A DNA stretch of 64,000 bases from Buchnera aphidicola (Aphis aurantii). Its GTDB lineage: Bacteria > Pseudomonadota > Gammaproteobacteria > Enterobacterales > Enterobacteriaceae. The stretch spans positions 186,001-250,000 of the forward strand of contig NZ_CP135021.1 of the NCBI RefSeq assembly GCF_039388985.1. The letters run 5' to 3'. Positions 1 through 10,191 of this stretch are shown here, piece after piece (the stretch's first letter is position 1; each line of letters starts with the position of its first letter). A program made the translations under genes and the position numbers. The notes beneath the pieces were generated by a model. That model was not told the DNA's origin. It did not search any database and saw only the letters and a list, made by a program, of their open reading frames with translations.

Positions 1-528
1 GTAGACACTTCCATGGGATTAACGCCTTTAGAAGGTTTGGTTATGGGAACTCGAAGTGGTGATATAGATCCTTCAGTTATTTTTTTTATGCATCAAAAAA
101 TTGGAATAAGTATTGATAAAATTAATGAAATATTAACCAAAGAATCTGGCTTGCTAGGATTAAGTGGTATTACCAGTGATTTTCGTTATCTTGAAAAAAA
201 TTATTTTATTGATAAAAGAGTCAAATTATCTGTAGATATTTTTTGCCATCGATTATCTAAATATATTGCTTCTTATATGTGTTTGATGGAAAATCGTTTG
301 GATGGAGTAATATTTACTGGTGGAATTGGTGAAAATGTCTCATTAATTAGAAAGTTAACGTTATCTAAATTATATTTAATGGGTATTAAACTTGATATAG
401 AACAAAACATTTTAATCATACATGGAAAGAGCGGGTTAATAACTTTGAATAATTCTATTCCAGTTTTAGTGATTCCAACTAATGAAGAGCTATTAATAGC
501 AAAAGAAACGATTAAAATAGTGAGTTAA
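1..528 (+). CDS. ackA: Acetate kinase, C-terminal part (5' end outside the window)
   Basis: Acetate kinase interconverts acetyl phosphate and ADP with acetate and ATP in the cytoplasm. The frame is open from base 1, reading [16 protein letters not shown], a conserved AckA stretch, so the gene starts upstream and the ATG at 13 is internal. The later motif FTGGIGENV near 310-340 is the family's nucleotide-binding signature. About 175 C-terminal residues are present out of roughly 400 in the family. It ends 48 bp before pta, the usual ackA-pta order, so the two are probably co-transcribed and together convert acetyl-CoA to acetate with ATP gain. Confidence 0.97.
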   Translation, partial: VDTSMGLTPLEGLVMGTRSGDIDPSVIFFMHQKIGISIDKINEILTKESGLLGLSGITSDFRYLEKNYFIDKRVKLSVDIFCHRLSKYIASYMCLMENRLDGVIFTGGIGENVSLIRKLTLSKLYLMGIKLDIEQNILIIHGKSGLITLNNSIPVLVIPTNEELLIAKETIKIVS

Positions 529-576
529 ATCTTACTATTTTATACATTTTTTATATTTTAAAATAATAAGAATATT

Positions 577-2697
577 ATGTCACGTATTATAATGTTAGTC
601 CCTTTAAATGAAAATATTAATTTAACAACAATTACTTCAAGTTTAATATACTTGATTAGTAAAAGAAAAAAAAATATTTTTGGTAAATCTTGTTTTTATT
701 TTTCTCTTATATCTAATTTAATGGATAAAACCAGATTGGTTATGAAAAAATATTTTTTTAAAAATATAATTTCTTTGGAAAATATAGATTTTTCAAAACA
801 ATATTTTAATTCTAAAAAATATCATATGCTTGTAAATCAAGTTATTGAACAATGTTATCATCAAAAAGATTCTGATGGATTAATTTTAATTCAAGGAATT
901 AATAAGAATCAGCATGTATATGCTGATCAAATAAATTATGAAGTTTCTCAAAATATTAATGCTGAAGTAATATTTATCGAATATTTAAAAGCATGGTCTG
1001 TAGAAAATATTAATGAAAAAGAACATCAAATAAAAATATTTTTAAAATTTTATAAATATAAAAATATTGCAGGATTTATTTTTGATAATTTGAATTCTCC
1101 TTTTATACAAAAAAAATATAATTTTATAGAAAAATTAAATATATTATATAGTTATAAAAAAAATAAAAATATTTTAAAAATTGAAAAAGATATTTTTTTA
1201 AAAAGTATGTGTTTTCCCGTATTAACTTGTATTCCTTGGAATAAGAATTTATTCAGACCGTCTGTAATAGAAATTTGCAATTTTTTAAATGCAAATATTA
1301 TTGATGTAAAAAATATAAAAAATTTTATTATTAAAAAAATAATAATATTTAATCAAAATAATAACAATATAAAAAATTGCAATTATTCTTTATTTTTAGT
1401 TTGTTTTAGTTATTTAGAAGTGTTTTTTTACGAGTTTTTTATTAAATCTAAGAAAAATAAAATTATAGGTATTATTTTAACAGGTATATCTAAATTTACA
1501 AAAAATATTTTATATTTTATTAAATGTTTAAAGAATAAAAATATTCCTATTTTATATATCAATACAGATATCATAACAACGTTGTCTAAATTACAAAAAT
1601 TTAATTGTGATATTAATTATTATAACAAAACATATTTAAACAAAATATTCAAATATATTTCTAGTCATTTTCAAGATATTAATTTCAATACTTTTATAAA
1701 TAAAACAATTAATAACAAAAAATATTCACCTAAAAAGTTTTGTTTTTATTTAAAAATATTATCTAAAAAAAATATAAAACGAATTATATTGCCGGAAGCC
1801 TATGAGCCTCGTATATTAAAGGCTGCTGAAATATCTAATGATTTAGGAATTGCAGAATGTATATTATTAGGTAATGAAAAAAAAATTTTTCAAATAGCTA
1901 GTGATAAAGGAATTAATCTAAGTAAAAATATTAAAATAATAGAACCTAATCTTATACGAGAAAATTATATTTCAAGATTGATAGAATTACGTAAACACAA
2001 AGGTATGACTGAATTTTCTGCAGTAAGCCAATTACAGGATAACACTGTTTTAGCGACGTTAATTTTAGAAGCTAATAAAGTTGATGGATTAGTATCTGGC
2101 TCAATAAACACAACAGCTAATACTATACGTCCAGCATTACAAATCATTAAAACTAATCCTGTTTATTCCTTAGTTTCTTCGATATTTTTTATGTTGTTTC
2201 CACAAGAAGTCTTGATTTATGGTGATTGTGCAATTAATGTAGATCCAACAGCAGAAGAATTAGCAGAAATTGCAATTCAATCTGCTAATTCAGCGAAAAT
2301 TTTTGGAATAGAACCACGTATCGCAATGTTGTCCTATTCGAGCGGGCACTCTGGGATCGGATTTCAAGTGGAAAAAGTGAGAAATGCGACTGCTATTGTA
2401 AGATTAAAACAACCTAATTTAATTATCGAAGGTCCTATTCAATATGATGCGGCTATTTCTAGGCATATTTCTCAATTAAAACTTCCAAATTCATCAATAT
2501 CAGGATCTGCAAATATTTTTATTTTTCCAGATTTAAATTCTGGAAATATTACGTATAAAGCAGTTCAACGCTCTATGGATCTAATTTGTATTGGACCTAT
2601 GCTTCAAGGACTACGAAAACCAGTAAATGATTTATCAAGAGGCGCATCAATTGACGATATTGTTTACACTATTGCTTTGACAGCAATTCAATCATAA
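577..2697 (+). CDS. pta: Phosphate acetyltransferase (long, multidomain form)
   Basis: Pta converts acetyl-CoA and phosphate to acetyl phosphate, the substrate of AckA encoded just upstream. The protein has 706 residues, close to the roughly 714 of E. coli Pta. The C-terminal catalytic domain, about residue 385 to the end, is strongly conserved, with RIILPEAYEPR, KGMTEFSAV, VDGLVSGSINTTANTIRP, YGDCAINVDPTAEELAEIA and GPMLQGLRKPVNDLSRGA. The first 380 residues keep the opening MSRIIMLVP but have lost the glycine-rich P-loop-like segment and are Lys/Asn/Ile-rich. The E. coli central DRTGG-type domain is hard to recognise here. The regulatory half therefore looks eroded and the catalytic half intact. 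Confidence 0.97.
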   Translation: MSRIIMLVPLNENINLTTITSSLIYLISKRKKNIFGKSCFYFSLISNLMDKTRLVMKKYFFKNIISLENIDFSKQYFNSKKYHMLVNQVIEQCYHQKDSDGLILIQGINKNQHVYADQINYEVSQNINAEVIFIEYLKAWSVENINEKEHQIKIFLKFYKYKNIAGFIFDNLNSPFIQKKYNFIEKLNILYSYKKNKNILKIEKDIFLKSMCFPVLTCIPWNKNLFRPSVIEICNFLNANIIDVKNIKNFIIKKIIIFNQNNNNIKNCNYSLFLVCFSYLEVFFYEFFIKSKKNKIIGIILTGISKFTKNILYFIKCLKNKNIPILYINTDIITTLSKLQKFNCDINYYNKTYLNKIFKYISSHFQDINFNTFINKTINNKKYSPKKFCFYLKILSKKNIKRIILPEAYEPRILKAAEISNDLGIAECILLGNEKKIFQIASDKGINLSKNIKIIEPNLIRENYISRLIELRKHKGMTEFSAVSQLQDNTVLATLILEANKVDGLVSGSINTTANTIRPALQIIKTNPVYSLVSSIFFMLFPQEVLIYGDCAINVDPTAEELAEIAIQSANSAKIFGIEPRIAMLSYSSGHSGIGFQVEKVRNATAIVRLKQPNLIIEGPIQYDAAISRHISQLKLPNSSISGSANIFIFPDLNSGNITYKAVQRSMDLICIGPMLQGLRKPVNDLSRGASIDDIVYTIALTAIQS

Positions 2698-2708
2698 CTA
2701 AGTTTAAA

Positions 2709-2969
2709 TTATATTTGAATTATAATATTACCATTAGGTATACAGCAACATGGAAAAATTTCATTTTTTTTGAATAAAGCAGCTATAGGTTGGTTTATCG
2801 GGTAAGTCACATTACCTTCTATTATTTGTATGCGACAAGCACCGCAATATCCAGATTTACATTGATATGATATAGATATATTATTTTTTTTTAAAATAGA
2901 TAATAATAAAATATTTCGTTTGTAAACAATTGTTTTCTTGTTTACTATTTTAATAGTAAAATAATTCAT
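2709..2969 (-). CDS. yfaE: 2Fe-2S ferredoxin-like protein for NrdB cofactor maintenance
   Basis: This small plant-type ferredoxin reduces the diferric centre of class Ia ribonucleotide reductase so that the tyrosyl radical can be rebuilt. The four cluster cysteines are visible as C-x4-C-x2-C in YQCKSGYCGACRI and a later Cys in the PCCC segment. The frame is open upstream to 3026, but I place the start at the ATG at 2969 (MNYFTIKI). That gives 86 residues, close to E. coli YfaE, and begins one base after the nrdB stop. The longer version would overlap nrdB by more than 50 bp. It lies in the nrdA-nrdB-yfaE operon and runs convergently into pta with only 11 bp between. Confidence 0.93.
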   Translation of the reverse strand: MNYFTIKIVNKKTIVYKRNILLLSILKKNNISISYQCKSGYCGACRIQIIEGNVTYPINQPIAALFKKNEIFPCCCIPNGNIIIQI

Positions 2970-2970
2970 T

Positions 2971-4101
2971 TTATAGTTTAAATTTTTTAAATTCTTGATG
3001 AGATATTTGAGAATCAATTTGACCAACTAAATAAGAGCTAATTTCAGTTTCTTGAGGAGCATTTTGTATACAATCTGAGTTTAACCAAGAATCAATCCAT
3101 GGAATAGGATTTGATTTTTTTTCGAAAGGCATTTTTAAACCGATTGCATCCATTCGGATATTAGTAATATATTCTATATATTGACAAAGGATATCTTTAT
3201 TTAATCCTAACATTGAACCATCTTGAAATAAATATTCTGCCCATTTTTTTTCTTGCTCTGAAGCTGATATAAAAATTTGAGTTGCTTTTTCTTTGCATTC
3301 CTGAACAGTATCATGCATGTTTTCATTATTTTTTTTGCTATTTAAAAGATATAAGATATGTTGTGTACCAGTTAAATGTAACGCTTCGTCTCTTGCAATT
3401 AATCTTATAATTTTTGCGTTTCCTTCCATAATCTCTCTTTCTGCAAATGCAAATGAGCAAGCAAAACTAACGTAAAATCTGATGGCCTCTAACACATTCA
3501 CGCTAATTAAACAAAGATATAATTTTTTCTTTAATAAGTTCAAATTAACATATATTTTTTCTTTATTAACTATATGTTCTCCTTCTCCTAATAAATGCCA
3601 ATAACTAGTCATTTGAATTAATTCATCATAATAAATAGAAATATCTTGTGTCCTATCGTTAATATTTTTATTAGTAATAATATCATCAAAGATGATAGAT
3701 GGATTATTTATAATATTTCTAATTATATGTGTATAAGAACGAGAGTGAATTGTTTCTGAAAATGACCATGTTTCAATCCATGTTTCTAATTCAGGAATAG
3801 ATATAATGGGTAAAAAAGCAATATTCGGACTTCTTCCTTGAATTGAGTCAAGTAATGTTTGATATTTTAAATTACTAATAAAAATATGTTTTTCATGTGA
3901 AGGAAGATTTTGAAAATCTATTCGATCTTGTGATAAATCTATTTCTTCTGGTCTCCAAAAAAATGAAAGTTGTTTTTCAATTAATTTCTCAAAAACATTA
4001 TATTTTTGTTGATCATATCTAGCTATATTTACAGATTGCCCAAAAAACATAGGTTCTATAAGTTGATTATTCTTTTTTTTTGAAAATGTTGTATAAGACA
4101 C
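2971..4101 (-). CDS. nrdB: Class Ia ribonucleoside-diphosphate reductase, beta subunit
   Basis: NrdB carries the diiron-tyrosyl radical cofactor that starts reduction of ribonucleoside diphosphates in the alpha2-beta2 enzyme. It has 376 residues, the E. coli length. [14 protein letters not shown] contains the iron-ligand Glu and His and the radical Tyr (E. coli Tyr122). [12 protein letters not shown] holds further ligands. The C-terminal tail, which docks into NrdA, ends [12 protein letters not shown]. The start codon appears to be GTG (SYTTF, aligning with E. coli AYTTF), with no in-frame ATG close by. It lies 47 bp downstream of nrdA and one base before yfaE. Confidence 0.98.
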   Translation of the reverse strand: MSYTTFSKKKNNQLIEPMFFGQSVNIARYDQQKYNVFEKLIEKQLSFFWRPEEIDLSQDRIDFQNLPSHEKHIFISNLKYQTLLDSIQGRSPNIAFLPIISIPELETWIETWSFSETIHSRSYTHIIRNIINNPSIIFDDIITNKNINDRTQDISIYYDELIQMTSYWHLLGEGEHIVNKEKIYVNLNLLKKKLYLCLISVNVLEAIRFYVSFACSFAFAEREIMEGNAKIIRLIARDEALHLTGTQHILYLLNSKKNNENMHDTVQECKEKATQIFISASEQEKKWAEYLFQDGSMLGLNKDILCQYIEYITNIRMDAIGLKMPFEKKSNPIPWIDSWLNSDCIQNAPQETEISSYLVGQIDSQISHQEFKKFKL

Positions 4102-4148
4102 TTTTGTTATACCTAAAAATAAATTTTTATTTTATTATAATTTTTATA

Positions 4149-6437
4149 TTATATAATACAAGCTCCACTTGCACAATTATCTTCTTTGTTTGTTTCAAAT
4201 TGTTTAAAGTTATAATTGTCTTCAGCACCATCTCTTGTATTTTGATAGTATAAAGTTTTTATACCCAATTTATATGCTATCAGTAAATCATATAATAATT
4301 GTTTCATTGGTATTTTTTCATTTTTAAATCGTTTTGGATCATAATTAGTATTTGTCGAAATAGATTGATCAACAAATTTTTGCATAATAGCTACTAGTTC
4401 TAAATATCCAGTATTATTTGGCATATTCCATAGTAATTCATATTGTTCTTTGAGCTTTTTATAATCTGGAACTACTTGTTTTAACATACCATCTTTTGAC
4501 GCTTTAATACTAACAAATCCTCTTGGTGGTTCAATTCCATTAGTTGCGTTAGAAATTTGAGAAGATGTTTCTGAAGGCATTAAAGCAGATAGAGTGGAGT
4601 TTCTTAAACCATATTTTTTAATTTTTTTCCGCAATGAGTTCCAATTTAAATTTAATGGTTCATCACATATTTTATCTACATCTTTTTTATATGTATCTAT
4701 TGGTAATTTACCTAAGTAATAATTTGTTTCATAAAACAGCATGCATGATCCTTTTTCCTTGGCTAGCGCACAAGATGCTTTTAATAAATAATATTGTATT
4801 GCTTCAAAAGTTTTATGTGTTAAATTTTTTGCACTTCCATCTGAATAACGAACTTTGTTTTTAGCTAAATAATATGCAAAATTAATTACACCAATACCTA
4901 GTGAACGCCTCAAAATAGAAGAGTTTTTTGCTGACAATATTGGATAGTTTTGATACTCCAATATTTCATCTAATGCTCGAACAGATAATATGGATAATTC
5001 TTCAAGTTCTTCAAGATTTTGAATTACACCTAAATTTAAAGCTGATAATGTGCATAGAGCTACTTCTCCATTTTTATCACAAATATTATTTAATGGTTTG
5101 GTAGGCAATGTAATTTCTAAGCATAAATTAGATTGCTTTATTGGAGCCAATTTTGAATTAAAAGGGCTATGAGAATTACAATGATCTACATTTTGTATAT
5201 AAATTCGACCAGTGGATGTTCTTTCTTGCATGATCAAGGAAAATAAATCAATGGCTTTAATAACTTTTTTTCTTATATTTTTATTTTTTTCATATTGAAT
5301 ATAGATTTCTTTGAATTTTTTTTGATTAGAAAAAAAAGCTTCATACAATTCAGGAACATCAGAGGGACTAAATAATGTAATATTTTCACCTATTAACATT
5401 CTTTGGTACATTAATTTGTTTATTTGTACAGCATAATCAAGGTGTCGTACTCTATTTTCTTCAATACCTCTATTATTTTTTAAAATTAATAAACTTTCAA
5501 TTTCAAGATGCCATATTGGATAAAATATTGTTGCAGCTCCTCCTCTAACACCTCCTTGTGAGCAAGATTTAACAGCGCTTTGGAAATGTTTATAAAACGG
5601 AATGCAGCCTGTATGGAACGCTTCTCCGTTTCTAATAGGACTTCCTAATGCTCTAATTTGACCCGCATTCACTCCAATTCCAGCTCTTTGTGAAACATAT
5701 TTTATAATGCAACTTGTTGTTGCGTTTATAGAATCTAAATTATCTGCGCATTCAATTAAGACACAAGAACTAAATTGACGAGTAGGTGTTCTTACACCTG
5801 ACATTATTGGTGTAGGTAGTGAGATTTTGAAAGTAGAAATCGCATTATAAAAACGTTGAATATAGCTCATTCTGTTTTTTTTTGGATATTTAGAAAATAA
5901 ACATGCAGATATTAAAACATATAAAAATTGTGCGCTTTCATAAATTTTTCCGGTAATTCGATTTTGTAATAAATATTTTCCTTCTAACTGTTTAACAGCA
6001 GCATAAGAAAAATTCATATCACGCCAATGATCAATAAAAGAATCCATTATGAGATATTCTTCAAAAGAATAATCTTCTAGCAAGCTTTTGTCATATTTTC
6101 CTAAGTTGACTAAGTTTTTAACATGCTTATACAGTGTTGGTGGTTTAAATTGATTATAAGCTTTTTTTCTAAGATGAAAAATAGCCAGTCTAGCAGCCAT
6201 ATATTGATAGTCTGGCGTATCTTGAGAAATTAAATCTGCAGCTGCTTTAATGATTGTTTCATGTATATTAATAGTTGTAATGTTGTTATAAAATTGGATA
6301 CGTGATCGTAATTCTACTTGTGATACAGATATGTCTTCTAATCCTTGAGCGGCCCAATTTAAAACTTTATGAATTTTATCTAAGTTTATTTTTTCTTTTT
6401 TTCCATTTCGTTTAGTCACAAATAGACTATTTTTCAT
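4149..6437 (-). CDS. nrdA: Class Ia ribonucleoside-diphosphate reductase, alpha subunit
   Basis: NrdA is the catalytic subunit that makes all four deoxyribonucleotides and carries the allosteric sites. It has 762 residues against 761 in E. coli. An ATP-cone domain forms the first 90 or so residues (VTKRNGKKEKINLDKIH). The active-site cysteine lies in RQFSSCVLIE, the catalytic N-x-C-x-E in SNLCLEITLP, and its partner in VALCTLSALN. The C-terminal redox pair is in NCASGACII. No defects are seen. It is the first gene of nrdA-nrdB-yfaE on the minus strand. Confidence 0.98.
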   Translation of the reverse strand: MKNSLFVTKRNGKKEKINLDKIHKVLNWAAQGLEDISVSQVELRSRIQFYNNITTINIHETIIKAAADLISQDTPDYQYMAARLAIFHLRKKAYNQFKPPTLYKHVKNLVNLGKYDKSLLEDYSFEEYLIMDSFIDHWRDMNFSYAAVKQLEGKYLLQNRITGKIYESAQFLYVLISACLFSKYPKKNRMSYIQRFYNAISTFKISLPTPIMSGVRTPTRQFSSCVLIECADNLDSINATTSCIIKYVSQRAGIGVNAGQIRALGSPIRNGEAFHTGCIPFYKHFQSAVKSCSQGGVRGGAATIFYPIWHLEIESLLILKNNRGIEENRVRHLDYAVQINKLMYQRMLIGENITLFSPSDVPELYEAFFSNQKKFKEIYIQYEKNKNIRKKVIKAIDLFSLIMQERTSTGRIYIQNVDHCNSHSPFNSKLAPIKQSNLCLEITLPTKPLNNICDKNGEVALCTLSALNLGVIQNLEELEELSILSVRALDEILEYQNYPILSAKNSSILRRSLGIGVINFAYYLAKNKVRYSDGSAKNLTHKTFEAIQYYLLKASCALAKEKGSCMLFYETNYYLGKLPIDTYKKDVDKICDEPLNLNWNSLRKKIKKYGLRNSTLSALMPSETSSQISNATNGIEPPRGFVSIKASKDGMLKQVVPDYKKLKEQYELLWNMPNNTGYLELVAIMQKFVDQSISTNTNYDPKRFKNEKIPMKQLLYDLLIAYKLGIKTLYYQNTRDGAEDNYNFKQFETNKEDNCASGACII

Positions 6438-6560
6438 ATTTACTTGACCTGTGTGAAAAAATAATTTTTATGTAAAATTTTTTGTTTTTTAAACATTATT
6501 AGTTCTTGATAATATTAAATTAATGAATTTTATTATGTAATTTCTTTATGTAATTTCTAA

Positions 6561-9074
6561 TTATATAGCATTTATCATAGGTTCTACAATTCTTTGTAAA
6601 GCAACAACTTTTTCGTTTTTTGATGTGCGTATTAAAATTACACCTTGTGTATTTCTTTTTAATACACCTATTTCTGACACTCTAATTCTTACTAGTGTTC
6701 CAGCATTGGTAATCATCATAATTTGATCTTTTTTTATAACTTGTATAGCTCCAATTATCTTTCCGTTCTTTTTTGTTAATTTTATTGAAATAACTCCCTG
6801 TGTTGCGCGTGATTTGATTGGAAAATCAGATATTTTTGTGCGTTTTCCATACCCGTTATTAGTTGCTATCAGAATATTTTCCTTCTCATGAGGAACGATT
6901 AATGAAACGACTTTATCATTTTTTAGCATTTTAATGCCTTTTACTCCAGATGCTGTTCTACCCATAGCTCTCACACTATTTTCTGAAAATTGAACTACCT
7001 TTCCATTTTCTGTAAAGAGCATGATATTGTTATTTCCATTAGTTAATGCTACCCCAATCAATTCATCATTTGTTCTTAAATTGATAGCTATAATTCCAGC
7101 AGATCTAGGTTTTTGAAATTTTTTTAGAGAACTTTTTTTCACTATACCTTGAGCAGTGGCCATAAAAATATTAAGATTATCTTTATATTCATGAACAGGT
7201 AAAATAGCTGTAATTCTTTCTTTATTGTTTAATGGTAGTAAATTTACTATAGGTCTCCCTTTTGCATGTCTACTAGACTCTGGTAATTGATATACTTTCA
7301 TCCAATATAAAATACCTCGACTTGAAAAACATAAAATAGTATCATGTGTATTGGCGATTACTAAATTTTGTATAAAATCTTCTTCTTTTATTTTAGCAGC
7401 TGATTTTCCTTTCCCCCCTCTTTTTTGTGCATTATAATCTGAAATTGGTTGATATTTTACATAACCTGAATGTGATAATGTAACGACTACATCTTCTTGA
7501 TTAATTAAATCTTCAATATTTATATCTGTATGATGTTCAATTATTTCTGTTTTTCTTTTATCATTAAAGTTGCATTGTATTAATAACAATTCTTCTTTAA
7601 TTACTGAAAGCATACGATTTGGGTCTTTTAATATTTCTTTAAGTTCTTTGATTTTTTGTGTCAAATTATTATATTCTAAAGTAATTTTATTTTGTTCTAA
7701 ATTAGTCAATCTTTGTAATCGTAAATCTAAAATTGATTGTGCTTGTTTGTCGCTGAAGTAATAGTAATCTTTTTTTTGTTTTATTGTTTCTATTTTGTTT
7801 TGTATGTTGTGTTTTGTATTTTTATAAGCCCATTTTTTTTCTATAATGAATTTTTTTGCTTCTATTGTATTTTTAGAGTTTTTTATTAAATCAATAATAA
7901 GATTAATATTAATTAAAGCAACACTTAATCCTTCAAGGATATGAGTTCGTTTTAGTGTTTTTTTTAGTTCAAAAATACTACGACGTGTTACTATTTCTTT
8001 TCTGTGTGATATAAAGTGTTGAATAATTTCTTTTAAAGATAAAGTTTTTGGTTGTCCTCGACATAATGCAACCATATTTATTCCAAAAGAAATTTGTAAT
8101 TGAGTGAGAGAATATAATTGATTTAAAATAATTTCTGATAACGCTTCTTTTTTGATTTCAATTACAATTCTCATTCCGTCTTTGTCAGATTCATCGCTTA
8201 AAGCTGTAATTCCGTCAATTTTTTTTTCTTTTACTAGTTCCGCTATTTTTTCTATTAAACGCGATTTATTAACTTGATAAGGAATTTCATAAAAAACAAT
8301 TTTTTCTTTATTGTTTTTTTTATTTTTTTCAATTTTATTACGTGCACGAATATAAATTTTTCCTTTTCCAGTTCGATATGCTTCTTCGATACCTTTTTTC
8401 CCATTAATAATACCTGCGGTGGGAAAATCCGGTCCTGGAATATGCTTTATTAATTCTTTTAAAGTAATATCGTTATTTTCTATATAAGCTAAACATCCAT
8501 TAATAACTTCGAATAGGTTATGAGGCGGAATATTTGTTGCCATCCCAACAGCGATACCGGAGGATCCATTAATTAAAAGATTTGGTATTTTAGATGGTAA
8601 TATTTCAGGTATATATTCTGTACCATCGTAATTAGGCGAAAATTCAACGGTGTTTTTTTCCAAGTCAATCAATAATTCATGAGATATTTTAGACATTCTA
8701 ATTTCTGTATATCGCATTGCTGCAGCAGCATCTCCATCTACTGATCCAAAATTTCCTTGGCCATCTACCAATACATACCTCATTGAAAAATTTTGCGCCA
8801 TTCGAACTATTGAGTCATATACAGCAGAATCTCCATGTGGATGGTATTTTCCGATTACATCACCTACTATTCTAGCAGATTTTTTGTATGGTTTATTCCA
8901 GTCATTATGTAATACGTACATTGCGAAAAGTATTCTTCGGTGAACTGGTTTTAAACCATCTCGAACATCAGGTAAAGCTCTTCCGACGATCACTGACATA
9001 GCATAGTCTAAATAAGAACTTTTTAACTCTTCTTCAATATTAACTTGTATGATTTCTCGTGCAAGTTTTTTCAT
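6561..9074 (-). CDS. gyrA: DNA gyrase subunit A
   Basis: GyrA is the breakage-reunion subunit of gyrase, which introduces negative supercoils. The protein has 837 residues, about 40 fewer than E. coli GyrA, with the loss at the acidic C-terminal tail. The N-terminus [20 protein letters not shown] is typical. The catalytic Tyr is in [13 protein letters not shown]. The segment [17 protein letters not shown] carries the quinolone-region Ser and Asp in wild-type form. The GyrA box that wraps DNA is recognisable as [10 protein letters not shown]. It is transcribed alone on the minus strand with 123 bp before nrdA. Confidence 0.98.
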   Translation of the reverse strand: MKKLAREIIQVNIEEELKSSYLDYAMSVIVGRALPDVRDGLKPVHRRILFAMYVLHNDWNKPYKKSARIVGDVIGKYHPHGDSAVYDSIVRMAQNFSMRYVLVDGQGNFGSVDGDAAAAMRYTEIRMSKISHELLIDLEKNTVEFSPNYDGTEYIPEILPSKIPNLLINGSSGIAVGMATNIPPHNLFEVINGCLAYIENNDITLKELIKHIPGPDFPTAGIINGKKGIEEAYRTGKGKIYIRARNKIEKNKKNNKEKIVFYEIPYQVNKSRLIEKIAELVKEKKIDGITALSDESDKDGMRIVIEIKKEALSEIILNQLYSLTQLQISFGINMVALCRGQPKTLSLKEIIQHFISHRKEIVTRRSIFELKKTLKRTHILEGLSVALININLIIDLIKNSKNTIEAKKFIIEKKWAYKNTKHNIQNKIETIKQKKDYYYFSDKQAQSILDLRLQRLTNLEQNKITLEYNNLTQKIKELKEILKDPNRMLSVIKEELLLIQCNFNDKRKTEIIEHHTDINIEDLINQEDVVVTLSHSGYVKYQPISDYNAQKRGGKGKSAAKIKEEDFIQNLVIANTHDTILCFSSRGILYWMKVYQLPESSRHAKGRPIVNLLPLNNKERITAILPVHEYKDNLNIFMATAQGIVKKSSLKKFQKPRSAGIIAINLRTNDELIGVALTNGNNNIMLFTENGKVVQFSENSVRAMGRTASGVKGIKMLKNDKVVSLIVPHEKENILIATNNGYGKRTKISDFPIKSRATQGVISIKLTKKNGKIIGAIQVIKKDQIMMITNAGTLVRIRVSEIGVLKRNTQGVILIRTSKNEKVVALQRIVEPMINAI

Positions 9075-9328
9075 GATAACTATTATCTCTTTTAAAATTA
9101 AAAATTAAATTAAGTGAAAATTATAACATAATTAATATATTAGATGCATTGAAAGAAATAAATTCTATAGTTAAAAATATTTTTTTTGTTAATCAATTAA
9201 TAGTTAAAATATTTTTATATTGTTTATTTTTAACGAAAGTATTAAAATACTAACTTGTTACAATTATGTTATTAATATTTAACATAGTAAAAAATATTTT
9301 AGTTATAATTAAATACGAGATATTTGTT

Positions 9329-10102
9329 ATGAAAGATGAAGAAAAAAAATTAATAGAAAATTTGTTTCATCGTTTGAAAAAAACTGAATTAAATTCTTCT
9401 GAGAGAGATGATGAAGCAAATAATTTAATTCAAGATTTAGTAAAAAAACAGCCCTGCTCTCCTTATTATATGGCGCAAACAATATTAATCCAAGAAACAG
9501 CAATAAAGAAATTAAGTTTACAAATCGAAGAATTAAAAAATAAAATATTAAATTTTAATGTAAACACATCAAATAAAAAACCAAGTTTTTTATCTAGTTT
9601 TTTTAAAAAAGAACCAATATCTTTAGAGAAATCTAATAGTATTTGGAAAAGAGATCAAAATATTCCAGAATCGCACAATTCTTTACCAACATCTTCTGCA
9701 ACTATTAGTAATACTAGTGGTAATAATGGTGGTTTTCTTAAAAACGCTTTACAAACTGCCACAGGTGTAGCAGGAGGAATGATTCTAGGTAATATGTTAA
9801 TGAACGTTTTTAATCATAGCAAACCGGAAGAAGAGATATTTGATAATGTTAATGAATCTTCTATATCTAATGTAGAAGAGCATGCATTTCATTCAAATAA
9901 TGAAGATCACTTAATTAATGATCATTATGATAATCATTTTTATAATGAACATTCATCTCATTTAAATAATGAATATACTCATGAAATCGGTGATGACATG
10001 AATGATATGAATGACATGAATGACATGAATGACATGAATGATATGAATGATATGAATGATATGAATGATATGAATGATATGAATGATGATAATTTTATTT
10101 AA
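9329..10102 (+). CDS. DUF2076 family protein with C-terminal Asn-Asp-Met repeats
   Basis: The function is unknown. The N-terminus (KDEEKKLIENLFHRLKKTEL, then RDDEANNLIQDLVKKQP and PYYMAQTILIQETAIKKL) is the DUF2076 signature as I recall it, followed by a short coiled-coil-like stretch. A glycine-rich segment near residues 135-160 (LQTATGVAGGMILGNMLMN) resembles the hydrophobic patch of that family. The last 60 residues are rich in His, Asn, Glu and Asp and finish with ten MND triplets. The frame is open from 9266, but homology begins at the ATG at 9329, giving 257 residues. It is a lone gene between divergent gyrA and convergent ahpC. The family call is fairly sure; no role can be given. Confidence 0.85.
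   Translation: MKDEEKKLIENLFHRLKKTELNSSERDDEANNLIQDLVKKQPCSPYYMAQTILIQETAIKKLSLQIEELKNKILNFNVNTSNKKPSFLSSFFKKEPISLEKSNSIWKRDQNIPESHNSLPTSSATISNTSGNNGGFLKNALQTATGVAGGMILGNMLMNVFNHSKPEEEIFDNVNESSISNVEEHAFHSNNEDHLINDHYDNHFYNEHSSHLNNEYTHEIGDDMNDMNDMNDMNDMNDMNDMNDMNDMNDMNDDNFI
9998..10087 (+). repeat. Coding minisatellite, ten copies of a 9-bp unit (ATGAATGAY)
   Basis: Ten perfect in-frame units ATG-AAT-GAY start at 9998, 10007, 10016 and so on to 10079. Only the third base of the Asp codon varies: GAT in unit 1, GAC in units 2-4, and GAT in units 5-10. Because the unit is a multiple of three, copy-number change would lengthen or shorten the Met-Asn-Asp tail without breaking the frame. Confidence 0.97.
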
Positions 10103-10151
10103 TTATTTGATATAAGTTTTTTGCTAAGTAGTTTTTTAAAACAAGTTAAAT

Positions 10152-10177
10152 AAAGCCAGCACGTTTTTGCTGACTTT
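10152..10177 (-). terminator. Hairpin between the DUF2076 gene and ahpC
   Basis: A 10-bp stem with a 6-nt loop sits between two convergent genes. On the minus strand the arms AAAGTCAGCA and TGCTGGCTTT pair fully with one G-U; on the plus strand there is one C-A mismatch. It therefore fits ahpC termination best, perhaps working both ways. Confidence 0.65.
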
Positions 10178-10191
10178 AATATAAAATAATT

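Noticed and set aside
9266..9328. Upstream extension of the DUF2076 gene to an ATG at 9266
   Set aside because: The added 21 residues are hydrophobic and unlike the family start, which fits the ATG at 9329.
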